From Evansella clarkii (GTDB taxonomy: Bacteria; Bacillota; Bacilli; Bacillales; Salisediminibacteriaceae), in the NCBI RefSeq assembly GCF_002019695.1, contig NZ_KV917376.1:152108-216107 (forward strand): DNA of 64,000 nucleotides. The letters run 5' to 3'. Made by a program: the position numbers and the translations under genes. The number at the start of each line of letters is the position of its first letter. The stretch's first letter is position 1. Shown piece by piece: positions 49,372 through 61,263 of this stretch. The notes beneath the pieces were generated by a model, which saw nothing but the letters and a program-made list of their open reading frames with translations, ran no database searches and had not been told where the DNA came from.

Positions 49372-50907
49372 TTAATGTTTAAAATGCCTTACCCCTGTAA
49401 ATACCATCGCGATTCCGTACTCATCAGCTTTATCGATGGATTCCTGATCCCGCTTTGAACCGCCAGGCTGAATAATTGCTGTGATGCCTGCTTTTGCCGC
49501 AGCTTCCACAGTATCGCTCATCGGGAAGAAGGCATCCGATGCGAGAACAGAGCCTTTTGCTTTTTCACCAGCCTGTTCAATAGCGATTTTCGCCGAGCCG
49601 ACGCGGTTCATCTGGCCTGCGCCGATACCGATTGTCTGATCTTCTTTCGCTAAAACAATAGCGTTCGATTTCACATGTTTAACTACTTTCCAGGCCATCT
49701 TCATCTGTTTCCACTCGTCTTCCGTAGGCTCACGCTTTGTTGGGTTCGTAGCCGAAACATCCTCGAAGGTCAAAGTATCTGTTTCCTGCATGAGCGCTCC
49801 GCCGGAAACACTTGTAATCCTGCGCTCAATACGGTGTGTGTGTTTGAAATCGACAGTAAGCAGACGAAGATTCTTCTTCTGGCGCAAAACTGCAAGTGCT
49901 TCGTCTGTAAAACCAGGAGCTATGATGATTTCAAGAAAAATTTCTTTCATTTTCTCTGCAGTCTGCTTATCAACCTCACGATTGGAAGCAACGATTCCGC
50001 CAAAAATGGAAACCGGATCTGCCTCGTAAGCTTTCGTATACGCTTCGAATACAGATTCACCTGTGCCTACTCCGCACGGATTCATATGTTTTATTACAGC
50101 AACAGCCGGCTCCTGGAAGTCCCTAACTACCGCGAGGGCAGCATCAGCATCGTTAATATTATTATAAGAAAGCTCTTTTCCGTTCAGCTGCTCAGAACGG
50201 GCAATGGAAGTAGGGTTTCCTAATGGGCGTTCATAGAAGCAGGCGTTTTGATGAGGGTTCTCTCCATACCTGAGCATTTCTTTGCGGTTATATGTAACAG
50301 TAAGTTTTTCCGGAGCTTCGTCCCCAACCTGCTTTGTTAGAAATTCAGCGATAAGCGCGTCATAAGCCGCTGTGTGGCGGAACGCCTTCGCTGCCAGCTT
50401 CCTTTTCCGCACCTCAGTCAGTTCCCCATCCCGCTCGAGTTCTTCAATAACAATATCGTAATCTGCAGAATCGACAATGACGCCAACAGAAGCGTGATTT
50501 TTGGCTGCGGAACGGAGCATCGAAGGACCGCCAATATCGATATTCTCGATCGCATCATCATACGTAGAATCAGGATCTTCAATCGTTTTCTGGAATGGAT
50601 AAAGATTAACTACCACAAAATCGATCATTTCCACATCATGTTCGTCTGCTGATTTCATATGTTCTTCATTATCCCGGACAGCAAGCAATCCTCCGTGGAT
50701 TTTCGGATGCAAAGTTTTTACCCGGCCGTCCATCATTTCAGGAAAACCAGTTACTTCCTCAATGCCGATTACCGCTACTCCGGCTTCCTGTAATATCTTT
50801 TTCGTTCCCCCTGTAGAAATAATCTCTACTCCTGAATCTTCAAGTTTTGTTACGAAGTCCACGATTCCTGTTTTGTCAGAAACACTGACCAGCGCTCTTT
50901 TTTTCAT
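49372..50907 (-). CDS. purH: Bifunctional AICAR formyltransferase / IMP cyclohydrolase PurH
   Basis: 511 residues, standard. N-terminal MGS-like cyclohydrolase domain ([45 protein letters not shown]) and a C-terminal transformylase ([46 protein letters not shown]). It does the last two steps to IMP. Start overlaps the purN stop by four bases. Confidence 0.97.
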   Translation of the reverse strand: MKKRALVSVSDKTGIVDFVTKLEDSGVEIISTGGTKKILQEAGVAVIGIEEVTGFPEMMDGRVKTLHPKIHGGLLAVRDNEEHMKSADEHDVEMIDFVVVNLYPFQKTIEDPDSTYDDAIENIDIGGPSMLRSAAKNHASVGVIVDSADYDIVIEELERDGELTEVRKRKLAAKAFRHTAAYDALIAEFLTKQVGDEAPEKLTVTYNRKEMLRYGENPHQNACFYERPLGNPTSIARSEQLNGKELSYNNINDADAALAVVRDFQEPAVAVIKHMNPCGVGTGESVFEAYTKAYEADPVSIFGGIVASNREVDKQTAEKMKEIFLEIIIAPGFTDEALAVLRQKKNLRLLTVDFKHTHRIERRITSVSGGALMQETDTLTFEDVSATNPTKREPTEDEWKQMKMAWKVVKHVKSNAIVLAKEDQTIGIGAGQMNRVGSAKIAIEQAGEKAKGSVLASDAFFPMSDTVEAAAKAGITAIIQPGGSKRDQESIDKADEYGIAMVFTGVRHFKH

Positions 50908-51470
50908 CTCCGCACGCCCCTTTTCAAGTCTTCAATGACACGCTGTACTATTGCTGGATACAACTGGTGTTCAACCTGCTGTATCTTTTTTGTAACCTCA
51001 TCCAGCGTATCTCCATCTTCTATTTTAACAGGTTCCTGGGCAATTATTGGACCTGTATCCATTCCTTCGTCAACAAAATGTACAGTTACCCCGCTCACCT
51101 TCACTCCTGCATTCATCGCCTGGCCGATTGCATCCAGCCCTGGAAATGCCGGCAGAAGAGACGGATGGATGTTAATTATCCGTCCCTCGTATGCTTTAAG
51201 GAGAACCGGGCCAATGAGCCTCATATACCCTGCCAGCACAATTAAGTCAATCTCGCACTCGTTAAGCTTCGCAATTATTTCCTGCTCATAATCAGCTTTA
51301 GAAGCGAAATTCTTCGGCTGGAAAACAAAGGACTGTATCCCGTGGCTTTCTGCCCTTTCCAAAGCATATGCCCCAGGTTTATCACAAACAAGAAGCTTCA
51401 CTTCTGCACCAGCCTGTACTATTGCTTCAAAGTTGCTTCCGTTTCCGGAGGCGAACACTGCTATGTTCAT
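50904..51470 (-). CDS. purN: Phosphoribosylglycinamide formyltransferase PurN
   Basis: 188 residues. Uses 10-formyl-THF to formylate [21 protein letters not shown] at the start, [14 protein letters not shown], the catalytic Asn-His-Asp pattern [14 protein letters not shown] and [15 protein letters not shown]. Four-base overlaps with purM and purH on either side point to coupled translation. Confidence 0.97.
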   Translation of the reverse strand: MNIAVFASGNGSNFEAIVQAGAEVKLLVCDKPGAYALERAESHGIQSFVFQPKNFASKADYEQEIIAKLNECEIDLIVLAGYMRLIGPVLLKAYEGRIINIHPSLLPAFPGLDAIGQAMNAGVKVSGVTVHFVDEGMDTGPIIAQEPVKIEDGDTLDEVTKKIQQVEHQLYPAIVQRVIEDLKRGVRR

Positions 51471-52504
51471 CGGTCACCCTCCGCAGCAAACTCTATTCCT
51501 GACCCTTGTTTTACTTTCCCAATCACAAAAGCTGTTTCTCCCTTATCATGGAGCGTGTCCATCACATACTGTACATCTTCTTCCCGGACAGAAAGAACGA
51601 GTCCAATCCCCATATTGAATGTTTCATATAAGTCCTCATGAGAAAGATTACCTTTTTCCTGAAGCCACTTAAACACCTGCGGCACTTCCCATGCAGCCGT
51701 GTTAATCTCAGCTCCAAGCCCTTCCGGGAGCATGCGTGGAACGTTCTCGATCAGACCGCCCCCTGTAATATGCGCGGCAGCTTTTACCCGGTCACCGGAA
51801 AAAAACGGCTGAAGAGCTTTCACATATATTTTTGTCGGCGCAAGCAGCACTTCTCCTAATGTCTTCCCGGAATCCTCAAAAGTATCGTTCCAGGAATAAT
51901 GATTATCGGACACAATCTTTCTCACAAGGGAATAGCCGTTGCTGTGAATGCCGCTGGACGCTACGCCGATCAGCACGTCATCTTCCTGAACATTTTGCGG
52001 GTTAAACAACTGGCTTTTTTCCGCGATTCCCACAACAAATCCGGCAACATCGTATTCCTCCGGCTTATACAGCCCCGGCATTTCTGCTGTTTCCCCTCCG
52101 ATTAATGCACAGCCCGCCTGCCTGCAGCCCTCTGCTATCCCGGCAACAATATTTTCAACCATTTCCGGTTCGTTTTTCCCAAGGGCCAGATAATCGAGGA
52201 AAAACAAAGGGGATGCTCCCTGTACGACGATATCATTTACACACATCGCCACTGCATCAATACCGATAGTGTCTTGAATGCCTGTTTCCTGGGCAATGAG
52301 GAGTTTCGTCCCAACCCCGTCTGTTCCTGAGACAAGGACGGGTTCTTTATAGGAAAAGGATGACAGGTCGAACAGCCCGCCAAAGCTTCCTAACCCTCCC
52401 AGAACCTCAGGGCGTCTTGTAGATTCTACGTGTTTCTTAATACGACGGACTCCTTCGTACCCTGCTTCGATGTTTACGCCTGCTGATTCATAAGCTTTTG
52501 ACAT
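51467..52504 (-). CDS. purM: Phosphoribosylformylglycinamidine cyclo-ligase PurM
   Basis: 345 residues. AIR synthetase; closes the imidazole ring of FGAM with ATP. SYKEPVLVSGTDGVGTKLLI, DIVVQGASPLFFLDYLALGK, GGETAEMPGLY and AAHITGGGLIENVPR are family segments. 17 bases after purF. Confidence 0.97.
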   Translation of the reverse strand: MSKAYESAGVNIEAGYEGVRRIKKHVESTRRPEVLGGLGSFGGLFDLSSFSYKEPVLVSGTDGVGTKLLIAQETGIQDTIGIDAVAMCVNDIVVQGASPLFFLDYLALGKNEPEMVENIVAGIAEGCRQAGCALIGGETAEMPGLYKPEEYDVAGFVVGIAEKSQLFNPQNVQEDDVLIGVASSGIHSNGYSLVRKIVSDNHYSWNDTFEDSGKTLGEVLLAPTKIYVKALQPFFSGDRVKAAAHITGGGLIENVPRMLPEGLGAEINTAAWEVPQVFKWLQEKGNLSHEDLYETFNMGIGLVLSVREEDVQYVMDTLHDKGETAFVIGKVKQGSGIEFAAEGDR

Positions 52505-52521
52505 GGATATTCCCCTTCTTC

Positions 52522-53940
52522 CTATACTTTTACCTTTTCATACGGATGGTCTGATTCCGGGTAGATTTCCGTTGGATACTGGCCTGTAAAGCAGGCAAGA
52601 CACTGGCCGTGGTTTTCCTGGTCCCCAGGTCTTCCAATCCCTTTCATGAGGCCTTCCGTGCTTAAAAATTCAAGGGTATCCGCTCCAATTTCCTGGCGGA
52701 TTTCCTCTACTGTTCTGTCCGCTGCGATTAATTCGCCTTTTGTAGATGTATCGATTCCGTAAAAACAAGGGTTCGTAATCGGCGGCGCGCTAATGCGCAC
52801 ATGAACTTCTTTCGCTCCCGCTTCACGCAGGAGGCGGACAATCCGCCGGCTCGTTGTGCCGCGGACGATGGAGTCATCAATCATGACGACTCTCTTTCCT
52901 TCCACCACTCCTCTTACTGCGGAAAGCTTCATTTTTACCCCTTGTTCTCTCAGTTCCTGTGACGGCTGTATGAAAGTTCTTCCTACATAACGGTTTTTAA
53001 TTAAACCGAGCTCGTATGGAATTCCTGTATGTTCCGCATAGCCAATTGCTGCTGAAATACTGGAATCAGGAACTCCGGTTACCACATCCGCTTCAACAGG
53101 AGCTTCAACTGCAAGCTGTCTGCCAAGATTCTTCCTCGCATGGTGTACGTTAATCTTGTCAACGTTGCTGTCAGGACGGGCAAAATAGACGTATTCCATG
53201 GAGCAGATGGAACGTTTCGGCGATAAAGCGAAACGTTCGCTTTGAAGTCCATCGTCATCAATAATAATTAATTCTCCCGGCTCAACCTCACGCTCGTATT
53301 CTGCGCCGATAATATCAAAAGCACATGTTTCAGAAGAAATAACATACGCATCTCCAAGCTTGCCGATGGAAAGAGGACGGAGTCCATTCGGGTCAAGAGC
53401 TGCCATCAGTTTCCCCTCGACCATAACCATGAAAGCATAGGCACCTTTAACCATTGTCAGCGCATTTTTCACCCGGTCTTTTATATCCTCAAAACCGCTT
53501 CTTTTAATAAGGTGGGCAAGTACTTCCGTGTCTGATGTTGTCTGAAAAATACTTCCCTGCCTCTCCAGCTGATGCTTTAATGCGCTGGCATTTACGAGGT
53601 TCCCATTATGGGCTAAGGAAAGACCGCCTGTCTGCGAGTTGAAGAGAAGCGGCTGAACATTGATAAGGTCACTGTCGCCGGCAGTAGTATACCTTACATG
53701 GCCGATAGCCCCTTTGCCGCTGAGCTTCTCGAGAGCTCCGTCATTAAATACATCGTTAACGAGTCCAAGGCCTTTATGGACTTTCAGCTTTTCGCCATCA
53801 GTAACAACAATTCCCGCGCCTTCCTGTCCCCGGTGCTGCAGGCTGTGCAGGCCGTAATAAGTGATAGCGGCCGCATCTTTATGCCCCCATACTCCAAACA
53901 CTCCGCATTCTTCATTTAATCCTTTGATTTCACCAAACAT
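52522..53940 (-). CDS. purF: Amidophosphoribosyltransferase PurF
   Basis: 472 residues. First committed step: PRPP + glutamine to phosphoribosylamine. ATG 53940 has GAGAGGTG seven bases upstream; it gives an 11-residue propeptide ([11 protein letters not shown]) ahead of Cys12, the glutaminase nucleophile, as in B. subtilis, where the propeptide is removed. [14 protein letters not shown] follows; the PRPP loop [18 protein letters not shown] lies near 340-358. C-terminal [11 protein letters not shown] and the central [13 protein letters not shown] fit a Fe-S type enzyme. Overlaps purL by 25 bases. Confidence 0.96.
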   Translation of the reverse strand: MFGEIKGLNEECGVFGVWGHKDAAAITYYGLHSLQHRGQEGAGIVVTDGEKLKVHKGLGLVNDVFNDGALEKLSGKGAIGHVRYTTAGDSDLINVQPLLFNSQTGGLSLAHNGNLVNASALKHQLERQGSIFQTTSDTEVLAHLIKRSGFEDIKDRVKNALTMVKGAYAFMVMVEGKLMAALDPNGLRPLSIGKLGDAYVISSETCAFDIIGAEYEREVEPGELIIIDDDGLQSERFALSPKRSICSMEYVYFARPDSNVDKINVHHARKNLGRQLAVEAPVEADVVTGVPDSSISAAIGYAEHTGIPYELGLIKNRYVGRTFIQPSQELREQGVKMKLSAVRGVVEGKRVVMIDDSIVRGTTSRRIVRLLREAGAKEVHVRISAPPITNPCFYGIDTSTKGELIAADRTVEEIRQEIGADTLEFLSTEGLMKGIGRPGDQENHGQCLACFTGQYPTEIYPESDHPYEKVKV

Positions 53941-56147
53941 GGGATGGCACCTCTCCAAATATCTTCCAGTTCCACTGTCTGTTCCTGTAAAATCGGTTTT
54001 CCATTACTATCAAGCACTTTCAGTTGTGCTTCATCAGTTACTTCACCGATACAAACAGCTTCCGGAATGTAATTTTCAAATCTGCTCTGCTGCTCTTTTG
54101 AAACTGTAAGGATGTAACGGGACTGAGTTTCAGCAAAACATTCTGCAAGCACGTCGTCTCCGGTCAATTTCACTTCTGCTCCAAGTTCTGTTCCAAACAG
54201 AGATTCTGCAAGAGCCACAAGGAACCCACCCTCAGCCATATCATGGGCTGAAGCAACTGTCCCCCCCTGGATTGCTTCGAGTACCTTTTCCTGTCTGTCC
54301 TTTTCAACTGCCATATCAATTTTTGGAGAATGGCCGAAAATGGATCCTTCCTTCATTTTCTGAAGCTCGCTTCCTCCAAAATCATTGCCTGCTTCCCCGA
54401 CAATATATATTAAATCTCCAGGCTTTTTAAAACGCTGAGTTGTAATATGCTCTGTTTGTTCAATAAGGCCAACCATGCCGATAACCGGTGTTGGATAAAC
54501 AGCCGCACCGCTTCTTTCGTTGTATAAAGAAACATTTCCGCCGATTACTGGTGTTTCAAGCTGTTCACAAGCTTCACTTAAACCATCTGTAGACCTTTCA
54601 AGCTGCCAGAAGATTTCCGGGTTTTCCGGGCTTCCGTAGTTAAGGCAGTCTGTCACTCCAAGAGGCTTCGCACCTGAACAGACAAGGTTTCTAGCAGCTT
54701 CTGCAATCGCAATCTTACCGCCATTGTACGGATCAAGATACAGATACCGTGAATTACAGTCCGTTGTCATCGCCAGTGCTTTATCCGTTTCACGGATTCT
54801 CAGGACAGCCGCATCAGAACCAGGTGCAACAACTGTGTTTGTTCGTACCATATAATCATACTGGTCATAGACCCATTCCTTGCTTGCAATAGTCGGCTGA
54901 CCTAAAAGTCCTTTCAGAGTTCTGCTGAAATCTTCCACTGCCGGACGATAATCTTTCTTCTCCTGGAATTCCCGGAAATAAGCCGGCTCAGAAGATGGCT
55001 TATGGTAAACCGGTGCCTCTTCAGCCAGGGCGTCAACCGGAACATCCGCCACTACATCTCCTTTATGAACAAGGCGCAGTTTTTTATCATCAGTAACCCG
55101 GCCAACGATCACAGCCATCAGGCCCCATTTTTCAAAAAGCTCGATCATTTCCTGTTCACGCCCTGCTTCCACTACAAGGAGCATTCTTTCCTGTGATTCG
55201 GAAAGCATCATTTCATAAGGAGTCATGCCTTTTTCACGCTGTGGTACTTTATCTAAATCCATTTCAATTCCAGATCCTGCTTTACTCGCCATTTCTGCAG
55301 AGGAAGATGTGAGGCCTGCTGCTCCCATATCCTGAATACCCACTAGTGCATCATTTTTGACTGCTTCCAGACAGGCTTCCATAAGAAGCTTCTCCATGAA
55401 TGGGTCTCCTACCTGTACTGCAGGACGCTTTGCTTCAGAAGCTTCGCTAAGCTCCTCGGAAGCAAATGTTGCCCCGTGAATTCCGTCGCGTCCAGTGCTC
55501 GCCCCTACGTAGATCACAGAGTTGCCGACACCCTTTGCCTGCCCCTTCTGGATATCCTTATGGTCAATAAGTCCGACACACATAGCATTTACAAGAGGGT
55601 TTCCTTCATAGCAAGGATCGAATTGCACTTCTCCGCCTACAGTCGGGATGCCGATACAGTTTCCGTAGCCTGCAATACCTGCAACAACTTCTTCAAACAA
55701 GTACTTAACACGGGGGTTTTGAAGTTCGCCGAAACGGAGGGAGTTAAGCATCGCAACAGGGCGTGCTCCCATGGAAAACACATCACGGATAATTCCTCCA
55801 ACACCAGTAGCTGCCCCTTGATATGGCTCAATAGCTGACGGGTGGTTGTGGCTCTCAATCTTGAAAACTACTGCCTGCTCGTCGCCAATATCAATAATGC
55901 CCGCGCCTTCTCCTGGTCCCTGAAGCACTTTTTCACCGCTTGTCGGGAACTTTTTCAGAAGCACCTTTGAGTTTTTGTAGCTGCAGTGCTCAGACCACAT
56001 CACTGAAAAGAGGCCCGTTTCTGTGTAGTTGGGAAGCCTTCCAAGAATAGACTCCACTAAAGAAAACTCTTCGTCTGTAAGTCCCATTTCAGCGTAGATT
56101 TTCTGATCCTTAATTTGCTGGGGAGATGGCTCATGAAGTAATTGCAT
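53916..56147 (-). CDS. purL: Phosphoribosylformylglycinamidine synthase subunit PurL
   Basis: 743 residues, the small Gram-positive type that works with PurQ and PurS. Converts FGAR to FGAM with [58 protein letters not shown] and [11 protein letters not shown] are family blocks. Overlaps purQ by 17 bases and purF by 25. Confidence 0.97.
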   Translation of the reverse strand: MQLLHEPSPQQIKDQKIYAEMGLTDEEFSLVESILGRLPNYTETGLFSVMWSEHCSYKNSKVLLKKFPTSGEKVLQGPGEGAGIIDIGDEQAVVFKIESHNHPSAIEPYQGAATGVGGIIRDVFSMGARPVAMLNSLRFGELQNPRVKYLFEEVVAGIAGYGNCIGIPTVGGEVQFDPCYEGNPLVNAMCVGLIDHKDIQKGQAKGVGNSVIYVGASTGRDGIHGATFASEELSEASEAKRPAVQVGDPFMEKLLMEACLEAVKNDALVGIQDMGAAGLTSSSAEMASKAGSGIEMDLDKVPQREKGMTPYEMMLSESQERMLLVVEAGREQEMIELFEKWGLMAVIVGRVTDDKKLRLVHKGDVVADVPVDALAEEAPVYHKPSSEPAYFREFQEKKDYRPAVEDFSRTLKGLLGQPTIASKEWVYDQYDYMVRTNTVVAPGSDAAVLRIRETDKALAMTTDCNSRYLYLDPYNGGKIAIAEAARNLVCSGAKPLGVTDCLNYGSPENPEIFWQLERSTDGLSEACEQLETPVIGGNVSLYNERSGAAVYPTPVIGMVGLIEQTEHITTQRFKKPGDLIYIVGEAGNDFGGSELQKMKEGSIFGHSPKIDMAVEKDRQEKVLEAIQGGTVASAHDMAEGGFLVALAESLFGTELGAEVKLTGDDVLAECFAETQSRYILTVSKEQQSRFENYIPEAVCIGEVTDEAQLKVLDSNGKPILQEQTVELEDIWRGAIPCLVKSKD

Positions 56148-56814
56148 TTCGTTCCCTCCAATGGCTTAAAATCGATTTAAACAAAGTAAGTCCGTCTTTT
56201 GAACCCAGCAGTTCATCAACCGCCCGCTCAGGGTGCGGCATCATGCCGAGAACATTCCCTTCTTTATTAACAATTCCGGCAATTCGCTCAACAGATCCGT
56301 TAATATTCTCTTTATATTTGAAAACAATCTGGTTATTTTCAGTTAACGCTTCAAGAGTCACCGGATCACAGTAATAGTTTCCTTCACCGTGCGCTACCGG
56401 AATCTTAATTTCCTCGTCTTTTTTATAGCCTTCTGAAAAAATAGTTTCATTGTTTTCCACAACAAGCTCAACAGAACGGCATATAAATTTCAGGTTTTCA
56501 TTTCTTCGCATTGCACCAGGAAGCAGCCCTGCTTCAAGGAGTACCTGGAAGCCGTTGCAGACACCGAGGACAGGCTTCCCTTCTTCCGCTGCTTTGATTA
56601 CTGCATCCATGATCGGTGAGAACCTTGCAATCGCTCCGGATCTTAAATAGTCCCCGTATGAAAAGCCCCCCGGAAGGAGTATACCGTCAAAGCCTTCTAA
56701 ACTTGTTTCATGATGCCATACGTAAGAAACTTCCGCACCTAGCTCATCTTTTACCGCATGGTACATGTCAATGTCACAGTTTGAGCCTGGAAAAACGATT
56801 ACTGCGAACTTCAT
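56131..56814 (-). CDS. purQ: Phosphoribosylformylglycinamidine synthase subunit PurQ (glutaminase)
   Basis: 227 residues. Class I glutaminase supplying ammonia to Pur[16 protein letters not shown], nucleophile Cys in [20 protein letters not shown] (about 86), and His-x-Glu in [13 protein letters not shown]. Four-base overlap with purS. Confidence 0.97.
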   Translation of the reverse strand: MKFAVIVFPGSNCDIDMYHAVKDELGAEVSYVWHHETSLEGFDGILLPGGFSYGDYLRSGAIARFSPIMDAVIKAAEEGKPVLGVCNGFQVLLEAGLLPGAMRRNENLKFICRSVELVVENNETIFSEGYKKDEEIKIPVAHGEGNYYCDPVTLEALTENNQIVFKYKENINGSVERIAGIVNKEGNVLGMMPHPERAVDELLGSKDGLTLFKSILSHWRERNAITS

Positions 56815-57065
56815 TGGGAGACGACCTCCTCAATTTCATAGCGGTAATCTTCAATTACTGTATTAGCAAGAAGCTTTTCACACATGTCCTTCACTTCAGT
56901 CTCCACTTTTTCTCTCGACCCTTGTATCTGAAGCGTCATCACTTTACCGATGCGCACTTCTTCAACTCCTTCATAGCCAAGGTGATGAAGTGAATTTTGA
57001 ACTGCCGCTCCCTGAGGATCCAGTACGCCTTCTTTTAAAGAAACATATACTTTTACTTCGAACAT
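56811..57065 (-). CDS. purS: Phosphoribosylformylglycinamidine synthase subunit PurS
   Basis: 84 residues. Structural subunit that docks PurQ on Pur[21 protein letters not shown] at the start and [14 protein letters not shown] in the middle are typical. Overlaps purC by 13 bases. Confidence 0.96.
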   Translation of the reverse strand: MFEVKVYVSLKEGVLDPQGAAVQNSLHHLGYEGVEEVRIGKVMTLQIQGSREKVETEVKDMCEKLLANTVIEDYRYEIEEVVSQ

Positions 57066-57778
57066 GTGTCTACACTCCCTAGTCGTTTTAATATAGTTTC
57101 ATAGCCATCCTGCAAGTTTCCTGTACCGAAACGGAATAAATCTTTATCAAGTGATTCGCCTGTTTCTTCGTCCCACAGACGGCAAGTATCCGGGGAAATC
57201 TCATCTGCGAGGAGAATCCTGCCTTCAGCATCCCTGCCAAATTCCAGCTTAAAATCTACTAATGAAGTCCCTATAGCAGAGAAGATAACCTTCAGTTTCT
57301 CATTAACTTTTAAAGCAATTTGCTTAATTGTTTCCAGCTCTTCTTCAGCCGCAAGCTCCATCACTTTGATATGTTCATTGTTAATCAGCGGATCTCCGAG
57401 ACTGTCATCCTTGTAATAAAACTCCAGTACTGGCTCAGGAAAAACGGTTCCCCGTTCCATACCAAGGCGTTTTACCAGGCTTCCTGCGGCGATGTTTCTC
57501 ACCACTACTTCCAGAGGTACGATCTCCACTTTTTTGACAAGCTGCTCGTTTTCAGAGATTCGTTTAATAAAGTGGCTGTCAATACCGTCCTGCTTGAGGA
57601 GGGAAAAAATAAGAGAACTGATCTCATTATTAAGTCGCCCTTTTCCTTGCAGAACATCCTTTTTTTCACCGTTAAAGGCAGTTGCATCATCCTTATATTC
57701 CACCCAGTACTGGTCCGGGTACTCGGTTGCGTAAATCCGCTTTGCTTTTCCTTCGTAAAGACAAGCCCCTTTATTCAA
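57053..57778 (-). CDS. purC: SAICAR synthase PurC
   Basis: 241 residues when started at TTG 57778, which lies six bases after CGGAGGG and gives the length of B. subtilis PurC; a further start at 57799 is upstream of that site. Joins aspartate to CAIR with ATP. LYEGKAKRIYATE, YKDDATAFNGEKKD, VEIVPLEVVVRNIAAGSLVKR and DEISPDTCRLWDEETGESLD are hallmark segments. Confidence 0.96.
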   Translation of the reverse strand: MNKGACLYEGKAKRIYATEYPDQYWVEYKDDATAFNGEKKDVLQGKGRLNNEISSLIFSLLKQDGIDSHFIKRISENEQLVKKVEIVPLEVVVRNIAAGSLVKRLGMERGTVFPEPVLEFYYKDDSLGDPLINNEHIKVMELAAEEELETIKQIALKVNEKLKVIFSAIGTSLVDFKLEFGRDAEGRILLADEISPDTCRLWDEETGESLDKDLFRFGTGNLQDGYETILKRLGSVDTCSK

Positions 57779-57875
57779 AGTAATCCCTCCGTAAGTCAAA
57801 ATATTAGCAATCTTTTTTATGGGGGAGGGGGAGTTCCCCTCCAGATCTTTTTATAAAAATCATGTCGCTCGCAGC

Positions 57876-59171
57876 TTAATTTAAACCAAGCCGGTCAAAG
57901 ATGGTATCTACGTGCTTCAGGTGGTGGTTGTAATCAAAGCAGTCATCAAGCTCTTCTTCTGAAAGATGCTTCATAATCAGTTCGTCTTCTTCCACGAGAG
58001 AACGGAACTGCACTCCCTTTTCCCATGCCTCCATCGCTTTCGGCTGTACGAGGTCATAAGCTTCTTCTCTTACCATCCCTTTATCAATCAGTGTTAAAAG
58101 CACACGCTGAGAATAAATCAGGCCGTACGTGCGTCCCATATTACGTTTCATATTTTCCGGGAACACAGTCAGGTTTTTGACGATATTTCCGAAACGGTTC
58201 AACATGTAGTTAAGAGCGATTGTCGCATCTGGCAGGATGACTCTTTCAGCGGAAGAGTGGGAAATATCTCTTTCATGCCAGAGAGCCACGTTTTCGTAAG
58301 CTGTCATCACATGCCCGCGAAGGACTCTCGCAAGGCCTGTCATATTTTCCGAACCAATTGGGTTACGCTTGTGAGGCATCGCGGACGAGCCTTTCTGGCC
58401 TTTTGCGAAAAACTCCTCCACTTCCCTTGTTTCACTTTTCTGCAGACCGCGGATTTCCACTGCCATTTTTTCAATGGATGAGGCAATCAGAGACAGGGTA
58501 GCAACATAGTGTGCATGACGGTCCCGCTGCAGCGTCTGAGTGGAAATTGGCGATGCTTCAAGACCCAGTCCTTCACACACATATTTTTCAACGAAAGGAT
58601 CGATATTCGCGTAAGTTCCTACAGCACCGGAGATTTTTCCAACACGTACAGATTCAGCAGCATGACGGAAACGCTCCAGGTTCCGTTTCATTTCCTCATA
58701 CCAGAGTGCAACCTTCAGCCCGAAAGTAGTCGGCTCGGCATGGACTCCGTGAGTACGGCCCATCATGACAGTAGTTTTATGTTCAATCGCTTTATTTTTC
58801 AGTATTTCAATGAAGTTCAGGATATCTTTCTCAAGAATTTCATTGGCTTGTTTCAGTAAGTATGAAAGTGCTGTATCAACTACGTCCGTGGATGTAAGAC
58901 CATAATGTACCCATTTTCTTTCTTCACCAAGAGTTTCAGATACTGCTCTGGTGAAGGCTACCACATCGTGGCGTGTCTCCGTTTCGATTTCAAGGATTCG
59001 TTCCACGTTGAAACCTGCGTTTTCTCTGATTTTTTTCACATCTTCTTTTGGAATGTCCCCAAGCTCGGCCCAGGCTTCACAAGCTTGTATTTCTACCTCC
59101 AGCCATGCATTAAAACGGTTTTCATCCGTCCAGATTGCTCCCATTTCCGGTCTTGTATAACGTTCAATCAT
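57876..59171 (-). CDS. purB: Adenylosuccinate lyase PurB
   Basis: 431 residues. Fumarase/aspartase superfamily; splits fumarate from SAICAR and from adenylosuccinate, so it serves both IMP and AMP synthesis. Signature [20 protein letters not shown] (about 262-281, mobile loop with catalytic Ser), and [16 protein letters not shown] with the acid/base His. Two bases after purK; nearly 100 bases before purC. Confidence 0.97.
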   Translation of the reverse strand: MIERYTRPEMGAIWTDENRFNAWLEVEIQACEAWAELGDIPKEDVKKIRENAGFNVERILEIETETRHDVVAFTRAVSETLGEERKWVHYGLTSTDVVDTALSYLLKQANEILEKDILNFIEILKNKAIEHKTTVMMGRTHGVHAEPTTFGLKVALWYEEMKRNLERFRHAAESVRVGKISGAVGTYANIDPFVEKYVCEGLGLEASPISTQTLQRDRHAHYVATLSLIASSIEKMAVEIRGLQKSETREVEEFFAKGQKGSSAMPHKRNPIGSENMTGLARVLRGHVMTAYENVALWHERDISHSSAERVILPDATIALNYMLNRFGNIVKNLTVFPENMKRNMGRTYGLIYSQRVLLTLIDKGMVREEAYDLVQPKAMEAWEKGVQFRSLVEEDELIMKHLSEEELDDCFDYNHHLKHVDTIFDRLGLN

Positions 59172-59172
59172 C

Positions 59173-60339
59173 TTAATTTCCTCCTGTTGTAATTCGTCTC
59201 ATGCTTTCTTCGCTGCTCCAGATTGGAGAGTCATTTACTTCTTTCAGCGCTTCTTCAGTTGTTTCGGCAAGAACATTCACATGCCCCATTTTCCGGCCTG
59301 TCCTCGCTTCGGCTTTGCCATACAGATGGAGGTGGGCGCCCTTAATTTCACGCACATGCTCCATGACTTTTTCCATGTGTTCTCCTAATATGTTAACCAT
59401 GACGACAGGTTTTAACAGCTCCGTGCTGCCAAGGGGCCAGCCGCACACCGCCCGTATATGCTGTTCAAACTGGGATGTTGCACAGGCATTTATTGTGTAA
59501 TGCCCTGAGTTATGCGGCCTCGGTGCCAGCTCATTCACATACAGTTCCCCATCCTGCCCCAGAAACATTTCCACAGCAAGTGTTCCGATTAAGTTAAAAG
59601 ACATAGCAAGGTGCTTGGCAAGTTGTTCAGCTTCTTTCTCTGTCTCTTCTGTTATCCTTGCCGGGACAATTGTTTTATGGAGAATATTATTTTTATGGAT
59701 GTTTTCAGCTACCGGAAAAACAGAAAGCTCCCCATGGACACTTCTCGTTACGATCACTGAGATTTCCTTCTCAAAACTAATCCATGATTCTAAAACGAAA
59801 GGCCCTTTATCCTGCATTTCTCCCCATGCCGCTTCCAGTTCAGCTGCTTCCCTGATGACCCGCTGCCCTTTTCCATCGTATCCGCCTCTTGTTGTCTTTA
59901 GTACTGCCGGGAGACCAAGATCCTCCGCCGCTTCCTGCAGCTGAACGTAAGTTTCCACAGGCTGATAAGGAACAACCGGAACACCGAATGAAGCTATCGC
60001 TCTTTTTTCCTGGATTCTGTCCTGCGTGATTGCAAGAAGATCGCTTCCCTGCGGCAGGTACATTTGCTGTTCCAGCCACGTGGCGGTTTTTGCATCAATA
60101 TTTTCAAACTCATAAGTTAGGATGTCACAAAGCTCCGCAAGCTTTTCTGCTCCCGCGAGGTCATTGTAAGCCGCTTCAACCTGTACATCCGCTACCTGCC
60201 CGCATGGAGAATCAGGTCCTGGCTCCAGTACAGCTACTCTGTAGCCCATCTCCCTCGCAGACAGAGCCATCATTCGCCCGAGCTGTCCGCCTCCGAGAAT
60301 TCCAATTGTCTTTCCTGGTTTAATCCAGTCCTGCTTCAT
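59173..60339 (-). CDS. purK: N5-carboxyaminoimidazole ribonucleotide synthase PurK
   Basis: 388 residues. ATP-grasp enzyme making N5-CAIR from AIR and bicarbonate. Starts with [20 protein letters not shown], then [36 protein letters not shown]. Overlaps purE by four bases. Confidence 0.97.
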   Translation of the reverse strand: MKQDWIKPGKTIGILGGGQLGRMMALSAREMGYRVAVLEPGPDSPCGQVADVQVEAAYNDLAGAEKLAELCDILTYEFENIDAKTATWLEQQMYLPQGSDLLAITQDRIQEKRAIASFGVPVVPYQPVETYVQLQEAAEDLGLPAVLKTTRGGYDGKGQRVIREAAELEAAWGEMQDKGPFVLESWISFEKEISVIVTRSVHGELSVFPVAENIHKNNILHKTIVPARITEETEKEAEQLAKHLAMSFNLIGTLAVEMFLGQDGELYVNELAPRPHNSGHYTINACATSQFEQHIRAVCGWPLGSTELLKPVVMVNILGEHMEKVMEHVREIKGAHLHLYGKAEARTGRKMGHVNVLAETTEEALKEVNDSPIWSSEESMRRITTGGN

Positions 60340-60821
60340 AACAGTTCACCATTTTCCAGCACATCTTTTCTCTTTGCCTCCCGGCGTTCTTCCAGACGCT
60401 GCCTCAGTTCCTTATCATAAACTGCGAGCTGCTGCGCTGCCAGGAGAGCAGCATTTATCGCTCCTGCTTTTCCAATAGCTACTGTGGCAACCGGCACTCC
60501 TGCAGGCATCTGTACAATGGAAAGAAGGGAGTCCATTCCGTTCAGTGCCTTCGACTGGACTGGTACGCCAATAACAGGCACTGTTGTTTTCGCCGCCACC
60601 ATTCCTGGAAGATGAGCAGCACCTCCTGCACCTGCAATAATGACTTCGATCCCTCTGTCTGCAGCTTCTTCGGCATATTGAAACATGTAATCAGGTGTTC
60701 TGTGCGCCGAGACTACTTTTTTTTCATATGGAACTTCAAGCTCTTCAAGCGTTTCCGCTGTGTGTTTCATAGTTTCCCAGTCTGAAGTTGAGCCCATAAT
60801 GACACCAACCTTAGCCGACAT
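60336..60821 (-). CDS. purE: N5-carboxyaminoimidazole ribonucleotide mutase PurE
   Basis: 161 residues. Converts N5-CAIR to CAIR (class I, works with PurK). [36 protein letters not shown] with the catalytic His, [19 protein letters not shown], and [20 protein letters not shown]. First gene of the operon; the leader of about 370 bases holds the riboswitch. Confidence 0.97.
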   Translation of the reverse strand: MSAKVGVIMGSTSDWETMKHTAETLEELEVPYEKKVVSAHRTPDYMFQYAEEAADRGIEVIIAGAGGAAHLPGMVAAKTTVPVIGVPVQSKALNGMDSLLSIVQMPAGVPVATVAIGKAGAINAALLAAQQLAVYDKELRQRLEERREAKRKDVLENGELL

Positions 60822-60962
60822 AACAATGAACCTCCTTATTTTACCCCTTTTATGAATTACCTTGCCGCAATTGTCTTATATTTTTCCAGAGAGTACCTTA
60901 ACTGCACGACTTTTGCCAGTATCCCTGCCTCAAAGCATAGACAATCCCGCCCTGTCCGGGCA

Positions 60963-61014
60963 ATAAAAAAACGTGTCCATTTGGCCAGTGAGGGGACAAA
61001 CGAACACGTGTGTA
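60963..61014 (-). terminator. Attenuator terminator of the pur riboswitch
   Basis: On the minus strand ACGTGT...TTTG and CAAA...ACACGT pair into a long stem over a CCCCTCACTGG loop, followed by TTTTTTTT. It lies about 80 bases after the aptamer and 140 before purE, the right place for a guanine-induced stop. Confidence 0.85.
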
Positions 61015-61090
61015 CAAACTTCGTTGCAGTACAAACTCCCTCCAATTGTCCCGAATTATTCGAGCAGGAGCAGGCACTCTACGCGCAGTC

Positions 61091-61163
61091 ACCCTCATAG
61101 TCCGGTGATTTAAGGTCTCCGGGTAGAAACTTCTGGGCCATATTCCCATGATTATATGAGGTC
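61091..61163 (-). promoter_or_regulatory. Guanine-type purine riboswitch aptamer
   Basis: On the minus strand P1 is formed by CCTCATATAATC and GACTATGAGGG. Loop and stem elements GGGAATATGGCCC, AGTTTCTACCCGG, CCTTAAATCACCGG match the purine aptamer consensus. The base that pairs with the ligand (equivalent to position 74) is C in GGACTATG, which marks guanine/hypoxanthine rather than adenine binding. With the terminator at 60963-61014 it should stop pur transcription when guanine is high. Confidence 0.95.
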
Positions 61164-61187
61164 GTATATTCATTTTTAACTGGTTCT

Positions 61188-61217
61188 ATCATAACAATAC
61201 CAGATGAAAAAAGTCAA
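61188..61217 (-). promoter_or_regulatory. Sigma-A promoter of the pur operon
   Basis: -35 TTGACT (61217-61212) and -10 TATGAT (61193-61188) on the minus strand with an 18-base spacer, about 25 bases upstream of the aptamer. Confidence 0.75.
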
Positions 61218-61220
61218 CCA

Positions 61221-61263
61221 AAATTCGAACGATTTTTCATGTCTCCGGTCTATTGTTCGTGTT
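61221..61263. promoter_or_regulatory. Paired PurBoxes (PurR operator)
   Basis: AAATTCGAAC (61221-61230) and the inverted GTTCGTGTTTT (from 61255) are two PurBox-type CGAAC cores facing each other, directly upstream of the -35. This matches the site where B. subtilis PurR binds and is displaced by PRPP. It lies between purE and the divergent amidase. Confidence 0.75.

Noticed and set aside
48924..49382. Frames of 83-114 codons over the purH-purD gap
   Set aside because: They translate the family C repeat; no start sites and no family resemblance.
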